From: Tetraselmis striata
Taxonomy: Eukaryota; Chlorophyta; Chlorodendrophyceae; Chlorodendrales; Chlorodendraceae
Assembly: GCA_006384855.1 (NCBI GenBank)
Contig: VCJN01000544.1
Location: forward strand, 186,001-250,000
DNA: 64,000 bases
Direction of reading: 5' to 3'
A program made the translations under genes and the position numbers. Under the pieces are notes generated by a model, which did no database searches, had not been told where the DNA came from, and saw nothing but the letters and a program-made list of their open reading frames with translations. This document shows, piece by piece, positions 11,737 through 21,801 of this stretch. Position 1 is the stretch's first letter. The number at the start of each line of letters is the position of its first letter.

Positions 11737-13908
11737 ATGGCCCGCGGCGCGGCGTACCTGCGGCTGACGCTCCTAGCGGCGATGGCCGCCACCAGCCTGC
11801 TGGCACCCACGGCAGTGGACGGCGACCTCCTACAAGAGATCGGCGACCTGCTCGACCGGAGCCCTCGGCTCCCCCTCCAGCAAGTAGGTGGCTCCGTGCA
11901 CCGCCCCGTTGGCCGGTCGCGCTCTGCAGCACCACTCACACGCGAATCCGCCGCCCCCCTGCTGTGCTTGCGCTGCGCTCCCCTCAGGCTAGGATAGACG
12001 ACAGCCTGCAAGATGATGCCGCTAGCTTGCCCGATGCGGAGGATGGCAGCTCGGCTGCCGAGGTGCCAGCCCCCGCCTGTCCACCGCGACGTTTCCTTCC
12101 AGCCCGTTTTGATGACTCAGCGAGTACGCAATGCGGCTGAAGTGTCACTGAGCACTGCCCCCCTCCCTTCCCCCGGCCCTTCTACGCGTTCGGGCACAGG
12201 TCAGGCCTGCAGCCGCAGAGATGGGCAGGGGCAGAGCAGGGGCAGGCAGGGTGGTGCGCGCCGCAGGTGGCGGCCTGCCTGCCTGACTATGCCCCCGTCC
12301 TCAGCCTCCCCCCCCCCCCCCCCCCCCCCAGCCCGGCTCATCAAGCGCCCTACCCACCCCGCCCTCTTCCCCAGCACCTCAATCGCTTACCAGCGCGTGC
12401 CTCTGATGCTGGATGGGCCGCAGGGAAGGGTGACGCATCGGCACGCATCGCGCAGCTTACCGAGCAGTACCCCGGCCTGTTCCGGTTCTACCGCCCCGTG
12501 AAGAAGCCCCGCAAAGGTAGGCGCGGCCTGCTGTCATGTCAGCAAGGGATGTGGCCCAATGATAGCAGGACGGTGCTGGCGTGACCTTGGGATACCTGGG
12601 TGGACGGCTGGCCGCTGGCTGAGCACGCGGCTGGTGATGGTGATGGGGGTGGTGGGTGTGTGGGTGGGTCTGCAGGCTGGCTGGAGGCAGTGCACAACCG
12701 GCAGTACATGCTCGTCACGGACTCCAAGGCCAACTTCTACCCCGCCCCCAGCGGCGTCAGCACCGTCATCTGCCTGAACGCCAAGGTCGGCAGCTCGCGC
12801 TGGAAGGCGCTGCTGCTGCGCGCCAAGGGCATCGACGCGCCGGTCGCACGCGCGGTGCACCATACCACCGCGCCCTGGCTCAAGGCGCTGCGCGGCGTGC
12901 GCGCGCACGGCGCCAAGGTGGCGGACCCCCGCAAGCTGCGCTTCATGTTTGTGCGCAACCCGTACGCGCGCCTGCTGTCCGGCTTCCTGGACAAGGGCGT
13001 CAACTGGGTGACGCGCATGAAGGCGGAGTACCGCGGGCCGTACAAGGCGACGCCCGCCGAGTTCCGGCGCTTTGTGGGCGTGCTCCTCGCGCGGCGCGGC
13101 CGCAGCGTCAGCATCGACCCGCACTTTGAGCTGCTCACGCGCGGCTGCGGCATGCCGCACGGCTATGCGTACCACTTCTACCTCAAGGTGGACGAGATGG
13201 ACGTCTGGTACGCCGACTTCATCGCGCTGCTGGGCCTGGGGGAGGCCGCCGCCGCAGGCTGGGCGCCAGAGACATCATCCCCGGTGAACACCCCCCCCCC
13301 CCCTCTCCCCCCCGGCTTTTCCGACTAGAGAGGTGGTAGGGGCAGCAGCTGGCCGGTATCAGGCCTCCCGCTGGGAAGGTGCCACAAAACATGGTCACCT
13401 GAGTCTTTCGAATGATTGCATGCTTACTTTAGAACAACCGCTCGGATGGTGCTCCCGTATTCACATCAACTTGACGGCACATGGTGAAGCCAACAAGGAA
13501 TCATTAAAACGCGGCATTGTGGCAATTCGACCATCTCGTGGTGACATGCACGGGGCGTGTGTGCCTGGCGTCCACCAGGGGAAGCAGCTGCCGGACTGTT
13601 TCCTGCCGCTGCCGGGCCGGACGTGCGCGGAGACGACCGCCGCGATCGCCAACCACGACGCGCTGGTGGCCAACGCAAGCTCGGCGAGCGGCGCGGCGGC
13701 GCCGGCGGGCGCCTCGTGGATGCAGGTGCGCACGTCGGACCACTCGCACGGCGCGGACCGGCAGATGCGGGAGTACTACGCCGACCCGCGCACGCGCGCG
13801 ATGGCGCAGCGCTTCCTGGCGCGCGACATCGCGGCGTTCGGCTACCCGCGGCTGCCGCTGGAGAGCGGCGAGCTGCCGCTGGGAGGGAAGCAACGCAAGG
13901 CTCTGTAG
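11737..13908 (+). CDS. Carbohydrate sulfotransferase (HNK-1/chondroitin 4-O type)
   Basis: The predicted Golgi enzyme transfers sulfate from PAPS to a glycan. Exons fitted by eye: 11737-11883, 11988-about 12062 (donor uncertain), 12375-12516, 12676-13283, 13579-13908; all resolved junction phases agree, giving about 433 residues. Exon 1 encodes a hydrophobic N-terminal signal or anchor (about residues 8-28). Exon 4 carries the 5'-phosphosulfate loop (NAKVGSSRW) and the 3'-phosphate block (FVRNPYARLLSGFLD), the signature pair of the Sulfotransfer_2 family. Exon 5 supplies the family C-terminal block ending in an FGY segment. A TATAAATA sequence at 11511-11518 may be the promoter. Acceptor glycan cannot be told from sequence. 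The intron after exon 4 begins GTGAAC followed by a C run. Confidence 0.92.
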
Positions 13909-14734
13909 CAGGCGCAGGTGCTAGCGCCTGCTGTCATCAATGCAAGGATGAGCAAGCAAAACTGCCAAGGGTCGGGCCGTCTGACTGGCAGTGAGGCATG
14001 TTGACACATGGTGGCGCATCGATGTTTCTCCACGTCCTGGGCAGGGTTTGAGCACTATTATCGGCGGTTTGAGACGACCAAATCGATGCACGGCTTCCTA
14101 CTCCCTGTGGGAGCTACTCCTGTGCTCCTGTGCATTGTGATGAGGCTTCCTGTGCATTCTGCACCAGATGGGCTTCACATCATGCCAGCGCTGCGTTGGC
14201 GATGGCGGACGCGCTCGTGGTGTCTCGGCAAATCAAAACTCGAAACGCCCTACTCTCTTGGCACAGTTGGTATAATGCCATGTGATTGTGTGTAGTTTGT
14301 ACCGAAGTGCGTCGTGCACATCCGGTGCGGGTGGCGCGTATACAGGCTGGCGCCCTGTACGCGTGACTGTCATCACCCCCGCCGTATGAAACACCAAGCA
14401 TGTGCGCGTCCAGTGCTGATGATTAGTACCACTACTGTACTGCAACATAGCCACGTGGCCTACAGAGGCCCCGCCTTATGCGCTATAATTAGTGTAATCT
14501 GACGACCCTGTGCGGATTGGTCGGGGCGGGCCCCTCCCTGAGGCTGGGTGAAGCCAGCTTGTTAAGAAAAAAGAGCGTGATTCGGTTCTAAATGTGGATT
14601 CCAAAGTTCAAAGTTGATTGTGTGTTTGGGAAGGGGGGGGGGGGGGGGGCTGAAGAAGTGCACGGTGGCTGTGTGTGATTTCAATGGTATGCTATCATGG
14701 CCATGGTTTCGTGGTCATGGCTCGCTCACGGCCT
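13909..14734. other. Intergenic; G17 run
   Basis: No coding signal was recognised between the sulfotransferase stop and the next (minus-strand) gene. A 17-G run is at 14633-14649. Confidence 0.5.
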
Positions 14735-17322
14735 TCAAAGGACGCCATCATGTGAGCAGAATGCACGAGGCAGCATGGGCGCATTGGCCCTGACCTTCCA
14801 AACACAGCTGTCGCAAGGAAGACACCTTGCTACCTGTTCCTTGATTCCCTGGTCTTGGACCTGGGCATGGACTCACTGGTCTTGAAACTTGTCGCCCTCC
14901 AGGATGACAGCATCTGGCTGCACGCCATAGGGGTTGGGGGTGGAGTGATCCCTGTACCACACGGTCACCTTGCCCACAACCAGGCGCACGTACTGCCTGT
15001 AGGTGTCCTCCTTCATGGGCAGCGACTCGTGCGGCGTGGTATCTGTCATCCAGTACAGCTTGTCGGGCTCCATAAAGTGTCCGTCGCCAAGGTGTTTGCG
15101 GAGGTGCTCGATGTCGCCGAGCTTGCCGATGACGGGTTTTCGGATCTTGACATCCCACACTTTGGTGGACTCGGCGACATTGGAAGCCATGTAAATGCCA
15201 CCGGTGCGTTTCCCGCCCACAAAAGAGCCGCCACCCCATGAGAGGTCATCGTACTGAAACTCCATGGCGCAGGGCGAGCGAACGAAGCCAGGGCTCTCCG
15301 TGTGAAGCCCCGGGCGCCTCTGGGACGTGTCCTTGGCAACCTTGCCCTCGTGGATCGTGAGGTAGGCAATGTTGGCTTCAGACGACTGCAGCTCCTGGAA
15401 GTAATCCTTCAAGGCAGACCTAAAGAGGCATTCCAGGTATGGGAGGCAGTCGGGCGGCAGCGTTTGGTTTGGACGCCGGAGATCAAAGGGCATCATGTTG
15501 ATATTGAGGTCCTGAGGCGGTGGCCAGCAGATCAATTGCTCCGCCACCAGCTCCTGCCACTCATCCTCCACCCATTGATCCTCGGGGTTGACCTCAGGCG
15601 GGCCAAAAGGAAACTCCGTCAAGTTCTGGACACTGAAGCAATCATGGCCAAAAGGGACACTCCCGTGACATGGCCCGTGCCGAATTGCTTTGCGGAACCT
15701 CCAGTCGTCCACATGACAGAAGATCACCCGGAGCGCGTCGTTGTCATGCAGCAACGCGTGCAGCGGGCTGGCCGGGTCGCGGGTGCCCTTCAGGACCTCC
15801 AGGCGGTATCGGTCCGTCAGCAGATCGCGCGGCGTCTCGCGTTCGGCCTCCCGCTCGTCCTTGTCCTCACTCTGACCGTCCGACCCGTCAGTGTCCTGTC
15901 AACCATCACACAGCGGCCTTATTACCACGTCTCAGCCATTATATCTCGAGTTTGGGGAGGGGAGAGGGCTGAGACATGATCTGCGTGTCTCGTGATCCGC
16001 ATTGTGCAATCACGGGGAGCGTTTTAGAAGAGGGGGAAGAGATAGATGGGCAGAGACGGTGCGCAGCAGTCACTTCATCGCACAGGGAGGGGCTGCGGCA
16101 CACCCGGGCTGAGCGCCACACACACCACCCCCAGTCTCACAAACCACGCAGCCACCCGATCACCGCCACCTTCCCCTTAAACAACCAGCCTCCACACAAA
16201 AGCCTGCGCCCCTCTACCTGCCCCACACCCTCACCGCAAAGCGCAGCGCCTCCGCTCGCACCTCCGAGGTCTCCTTGTCTGCACCCTCCTCCTCCTGTTC
16301 CGACTCTGATTCAAAGAGGAAGTCATCCGAATCGCAATCGGTGTCGCCGAAAAACATCATAACTTTCTTCTTAACAGAAATCACTTGTCTTTTTTTCTCG
16401 GCCTTGGTCTCATCCTGACCAAAGAGCTCATCCTGCCAAAAGGGAGATAAGTGTCTCAGGTGTCTTTTCACGCGATCACCGCCACATTCCCCTGACGCAT
16501 CAAACCTCCACGCATAAGCCTGCACCCCTCCAGCTGCCGCACACCTGCACCGGAAAGCGCAGCGCCTCCGCTCGCACCTCCGAGGTCTCCCTGTTTGCGA
16601 CCTCCTCCTCCTCTTTCGCCTCTGATTCAGAGAGGAAGTAATCCGAATCGCAATCAATGTCGAACAATATTCTCATTTTTTCCTTCCTATCGGAGATCAC
16701 TTGTCTTTTTTTCTTGGCCTTGGTCTCATCCTGACCAAAGAGCTCATCCTGCCAAAAGGGAGATAGGTGTCTCAGGTGTCTTTTCACGCGATCACCGCCA
16801 CATTCCCCTGAAGCATCAAACCTCCACGCATAAGCCTGCACCCCTCCACCTGCCCCAAACCCGCACCGCAAAGCGCAGCGCCTCCGCTCGCACCTCCGAG
16901 GTCTCCCTGTTTGCGACCTCCTCCTCCTCCTTGTCTTTCTCTTCCTCTTTTGACTCCACTCCACTTATGTAGTCATCCGAATGATAATCGGTGTCGCCTA
17001 AGACTCTCATAAACGTCCTCTGCTCATCAGACATCCTCCTCCTTCTCTTCCCGTCCTCATTCTGCCAACAGGGGGATAGGTGTCTCAGCTCCTGCGGCGT
17101 ACCGACATCCGAGAAATCCAGGGCAGCACGGAGGTTGGGAATGCGACTGCTCACATTCTCATTCTGATCATCAGTAAGTAAGCCTGCAGGCGGATCTTCA
17201 GCACTGCCTGAGTTCCGCCCCATCTCAGCTTCCTCTCGCTTCTCCTCCTCCTCCAGAAACCCCTCCTCTTCCTCTTGTGGGTTTGTCAGCGTCTCTTGAG
17301 CTACGTGCTCGTCGTCGCTCAT
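14735..17322 (-). CDS. Conserved-looking protein with triplicated acidic exon, function unknown
   Basis: Exons on the minus strand: 16867-17322, 16551-16748, 16235-16432, 14877-15895 and 14735-14807. Phases agree at every junction (0, 0, 0, 2), giving about 647 residues from the ATG at 17322. The N-terminal third is strongly acidic (Glu/Asp-rich) with basic clusters. Exons 2 and 3 (198 nt each) and the 3' part of exon 1 (195 nt from 17061) are copies of one another, each ending in the segment SEVRAEALRF. The C-terminal exon encodes a globular region of about 340 residues, with a GGGSFVGGKRTGGIYMAS segment, a YWMTDTTPHESLP segment and a WYRDHSTPNP segment. These look like a conserved enzyme-like fold; I have an uncertain impression of similarity to uncharacterised algal proteins. 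No function is assigned. The last donor is a perfect GTGAGT; without splicing there the frame stops at once. Confidence 0.7.
16148..17095 (-). repeat. Three tandem copies of an exon-intron unit, period about 316 bp
   Basis: Units centred at about 16.24, 16.55 and 16.87 kb share a 150-170-bp core that spans the exon 3' end, the donor and the intron, then the TTTTGGCAG acceptor of the next copy. Copies 2 and 3 are the most alike. The duplicated exons are symmetric (phase 0-0), so each added copy keeps the frame. Confidence 0.85.
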
Positions 17323-18462
17323 CTTACCTGCCGCCCAGGGGCACAGAAATGTCGGTCCATACATGCTGTTTGACGTGCGGGGATCCCTTTTGAAGAATTA
17401 TGCTGTTGGCATACATCACCGTCGACCTCTCCCAGTGGTAAGACAGACACGAGCAGCAGTTTGGGAGCGCGCAGGATTGGAGTCGGTGGGCGGGTGTGCC
17501 GAGGGGATACCTAGCCAGGTAGGCGCGGCCAGTTAGTTGCGGACGGCGCCATCGGGGAGAGGGGTGTTCGGTGGGGGAGCGAAGCATCATGGTATAAATA
17601 GGGCGTTGTCGCATCGAAAAGTGGGGTGAATTAAGTTTCTGGGACCACGGCCGGCGAGCCTCCACATCGCGGTGTCAGCGGACCACTATGTTGCGAGGGC
17701 CGGGAGCGGCCGCCAGGATTTCGATAGGGGCGTGACCGGAGACGTGCTAATCCATATATGTGCGTGTGTGTGTGTCTGTGTATGTGTCTGTGTGTGATTG
17801 GTGTTGTGTGTGTGTTTGTGTGTGTGTGTTCTGGGGGGGGGGGGGGGAGAGATCGACACGACACGTAATTCACACCTGCGGTAGGAGTGCTCGTTGTGTG
17901 CGGCTCGGCTTCGGGTGCGGGTAGCACCGGGCCTACTGTTCAGCGCGCTCGGACCTCAGAGCCGCGGCGGTAAGAAGACTAGTAGTGCGCTTCACGATTA
18001 AAGAAGTGATACAGCTTAACTGTACAGTGCCGTGCTGGTGATGATGGCAAGGAGCTACAGGTTACTGTTTTGTGATTATCTCGGCAGGGCTGCCTCGTTG
18101 GAGTCGGTGCCGTCCCAGCCTCGCGACGTCAATGATGCGCGCGTGTAGTTCTATTTGAGTAAAGGGATGTGAAGTGGTTTCTCACGCAAGCTCGGGTGCG
18201 CGGGCGACCCGTCGAATGAGGTACTTACAGGCCCCGCGAGCCGGGGAAGCGCCACCAGCGAGGTAGTGATATGGAGCCCCCCGCCGCAGCCAGCCCGACA
18301 GGTCGGTTTTTCGTGCTATGCGCAGTGCTGAGCTGCGACGAGTGGTCGCGCGCAACGGCAAGGTGCTGTGCGCAGATAGGTGTGCGCATGCGTCGTGCTG
18401 AGCTCGTCCGATCGATTGAACTGATACAGGTAGTACGGGGTAGTTATTACCTGTAGCGACTA
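17323..18462. other. Intergenic; TATA-like box, GT microsatellite, G15 run
   Basis: No gene was recognised. A plus-strand GGTATAAATAGGG box lies at about 17590-17602 without a recognisable downstream gene. A GT-rich microsatellite occupies about 17757-17830, followed by 15 G at 17833-17847. Confidence 0.45.
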
Positions 18463-18467
18463 TATAT

Positions 18468-18979
18468 TGTTGGACCCAGCCAGGGTACCCCGGTACCCTG
18501 AATCCGCTTTTTCTCTCTGTGAAATCCGCATTTTTCCAGTGAACAGCTGGCTGCCGTACATGTGCCTAATTTGGACCGTATGGCAGAAGTACGGCATCCA
18601 GTTCTTACCAAAGCGTGGCACCTGGGCATCTTTGCACGTTGGCCTTCTTAGACGGAGAGGTGTCCGTCCTAATTGACACCTAGCCGGCTGGTATAAATTG
18701 CCAGCCTCGGCTCCTTGTAATTCTGTCAACTGCTTTCCCATAAAAATTCCGACTCACCCTTTCTCTCTCGTGACAGTGCCACTCAGCCATCACCACGGCG
18801 GCAGCGACTACCTATCATTCATCGCCCACGGCTCATAGCAGACCTTTGCCTTTCCAGCTTGCACCTTGCTTGCTCGCACTCCACGTGATTCGACGCGTGC
18901 ACGCCGACTCATCTCGCCGACTCTCCCCCCATGAGTGACAGTGCCACTCAGCCATCACTTCGACAATCCCCCTCCAACA
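18468..18979. mobile_element. Solo LTR, 512 bp
   Basis: The segment starts TGTTGGA and ends TCCAACA, a perfect 7-bp terminal inverted repeat of the TG...CA kind. It is flanked by the 5-bp duplication TATAT (18463-18467 and 18980-18984), though the flanks are simple AT sequence, which weakens the duplication. A TATAAAT box at 18692-18698 sits where a U3 promoter would be. No internal region or second LTR is in the window, so it is most simply a solo LTR left by recombination. A 24-bp word is repeated inside it (18770-18793 and 18936-18959). Confidence 0.72.
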
Positions 18980-18984
18980 TATAT

Positions 18985-20600
18985 ATTTACATCAGTGCTT
19001 CAACATATGCGCACCACATGCAGAACTACCGCACTAGAAGGTAGTACGCGGTAGCAGTAGCAGCATTAGTCGTTGTCGTTGTCGCGAGCGCGCGGCGCGC
19101 CCCGCCGCGGGCCTCAAATAAACATGCCAAACGACCAGAGAGACCACAAACAAGATATACCAGATGCCAGACTCTGTCCCTACTAGTATTAGTATATCTG
19201 ATCTATGGATAAGCATCAGGTACTGCTACGTATAGGTATCAATTTCAGAGGGCAGTAAGAAGGTACAGGTCGCACAGACTACGGAAGAGAGTATTGTTTA
19301 AGAATAGTTCGTCAATGATAAGTAGAAGTTTAATATTGATAGATGTAGGTCACTTGACGGTATGATAAGGTTCAAACCCTGTACTTTACTTATGTGGGGC
19401 GACGACTAGACCGTACATGAGCAGGGTTTTTCAGTGTGGATGGATGAATAGATGATCCCAGCAGGTATAGGCGTGTCTAGTGTAGCTTTTTTGCTGGCGA
19501 GATGGCACGTGCTGGGCAATACTACCAAAACAGCAAAGGTCGATGATGATTGTAGTAAGGCCAATAGGTTAGACAATAGACAGTAGGAACATGAGCAGTG
19601 CGTGTTTGGCTCAAGAAACAATAAACGGACGAGTGTACGGCTATAAGACAGCTCGTAATATCATGTACAGCTATGATGAGGGGCGGGCGCTCCATGCGAA
19701 AGCTGTTGCTGCATTGCCAGCACCACCAAGACACGGTTTGAGCGTGCCGCAAGCAAAAAACTTGATGATATCGGACAGCCGTGCCGGCGGCATTTGCGGC
19801 GTCTAGTACTTTCATCTAATGTCGTCAGCAAGGCTTTCCAGAAGATGTGATGCGATGCGGGCTACTCAGCGCGAGCAATACGGCGGCGTGACAACCATCG
19901 TAAGTTGGCTGGAGCAAAGCCAAAACATCTGAGGGCATATAATGATATATGGGACTGTTGGCTTGCTTTGGGCGCCAACAGTCCCAGCTGCCCAGAAGCG
20001 CTCCAGAAGGGTCATCAAGTCGCAAATCGCAAGTCCCTCCGGGGAGGATGGAGGTGCACTGCGCAGCGGCGGCTTCGCTAGTCGGCCCTCGCTAGCCCAT
20101 ATGCTCCTGGAACCACGCGCCGACATGATCTTTACATCACGGTAGCGTAAATGCATGTGTCGGGGCACGGGGTGCGTGATAATTGGTGATGGTACATCAT
20201 ATGCCCCTTGCCGATAGTGTCGGCGTCGGCAGCGATGAGGTGAGTTGCTCCACGCTAATCGCTAGGGCTGGATGTGGAAATTTCATGCCGAGTGGCGTTA
20301 TATTTACTTTTTTGATTTTGCTCCGGAAAATGAGACATACAAACCCAGCGTGCCTTCATTTAGTAAAACGAGCCGGAGAAGGGCAGATCTTCACACGCGG
20401 GAGAGCCCAAGCGCATCATGATGGCGGCGGGTCACCGGGTGGGTGAGGCGACGGTGGTAATAATTGAGGACAACCGATGAATTAGTCATATCAGGGAGTA
20501 AGTTCTATAAGTTAAATAGATGAATAAAGTATATAAGTCAAATTGTGCCGTGGAGGTGCGACGCAACGGCATTAAGGAATTGCTACGGGTAGTCGTTGTC
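18985..20600. other. Intergenic, nothing recognised
   Basis: Short frames only (at most 100 codons), no motif and no exon chain. Moderately AT-rich. Confidence 0.5.
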
Positions 20601-20607
20601 GGAGTAT

Positions 20608-20824
20608 GGTTTCGCAGCACTCAAAAAGCCGGTGCCGCCTGGTCTATGTATACCTGGTTTCGGAGCACTCAATAAGCCGACGCCGCGGTGTTTATCTATA
20701 CGACCTGGTCTCGGAGCACTCACAAAGCCGACGCCGCGGTGTTTGTTACAGATACGACCTGGTCTCGGAGCACTCAAAAAGCCGGTGCCGCCGTGTTTAT
20801 CTGTGCCTGGTTTCGGAGCACTCG
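20608..20824. repeat. Tandem repeat, 48-54-bp units, ending in a C25 run
   Basis: Just over four units share the core CGGAGCACTCAAAAAGCCG with spacings of 48, 51, 54 and 49 bp. The spacings are near-multiples of three and a minus frame (20583-21053) stays open through all units, giving a repeated FLSAPKPG-like peptide, but no gene context supports coding. The array runs into 25 C at 20831-20855. Confidence 0.8.
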
Positions 20825-20855
20825 TTGCGACCCCCCCCCCCCCCCCCCCCCCCCC

Positions 20856-21801
20856 GCCGCCCTCAGTTTGCCGGATATCCGGCCATGGAGGAGACACTTG
20901 TAGGGTCTGAGCATATATCGGGGTCAGTAGTGCTCGTGCGCCTATTGCTGTGATCTTTTCTTGGAATCCTCGGACCAGGCTCCCTGTATGGTGTCCAGGT
21001 GCTTCATAAACTGGGACCGCCTTCTGGATGCTGCTAGGCGTACCAACACCCAATCCGGTGCACTGATGGCCTTATTTGAGCCTCCCGCAGGAAGTGCGAT
21101 TGTTCCGCCTCTCCCTCTCCCTGCCCCTGATGCTTTCACTGACGAAGCACGCGTCATGGCTGTGCATGCAAGCAGTCCCGGCAGAGGGATGAACGGCGGC
21201 TGCGTTGGCATCCTCTGCGCCTGTGTCGTCGCGGGGCCATCCCGCAGCTCCTCTGATGCCCACTCGACAGAAGGGCTTCGACCGTCGCGCCCCCCAAGAG
21301 CCGGAGCGCCGCCGCCAACCGCAAGCCGTCCGAGCCGCGGAGAGGTGCGAGAGGCAAAAGAGGACGCCACCGCGCAGCAGCTTCTGTTCAGCGCCCCCCC
21401 CCCCCCCCCCCCCCCCGGCGGGGGTCCTCTCGCTGGTCTTCTTCCGCCGCATGGGTTCCTCGCTTGATGATTGATAGGCAGCTTTCTGCTCTTTTCCTCC
21501 GTGCTGCCGGTAGAAAAGAGCGCAACTGTGCCGCTGGAGGTCGGGCCGCGCGCTCCGCCAAGGGGGGGGGGGGGGGGGAGCAGCTTCAGCCGGCCGGCTC
21601 CGGGTGAGAGCGCCTCTGATCCTCGGCAATCGAGCGCTTCGGGGGCGCGGTGTTTCCCCGGCCTGTCATCATGGGCGCGCGCAGCCCTGTGCAGGAGGGC
21701 GGCAATCGGGGGACGGGGAGCGGCCTGTGCGCCGCCACCCGCCGCCAGGCGCCACCTTCCCCGGGACGGCGCCGCGCCGGGCTCAGGCGCCCCGGGGCCG
21801 C
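20856..21801. other. No recognisable gene; C23 and G17 runs
   Basis: Long open frames on both strands (for example 20942-21997 on -) are GC-driven and rich in Ala, Gly, Pro and Arg. No family motif was found. Homopolymers lie at 21394-21416 (C) and 21562-21578 (G). The 3' UTR of the J-domain gene probably lies in the right part. Confidence 0.4.

Noticed and set aside
12534-13175. 213-codon minus-strand frame in the sulfotransferase
   Set aside because: Shadow of exon 4 in GC-rich coding DNA; the plus strand carries the PAPS-binding motifs.
17590-17602. TATA-like box as promoter of a plus-strand gene
   Set aside because: No recognisable downstream gene; recorded only as part of the intergenic description.
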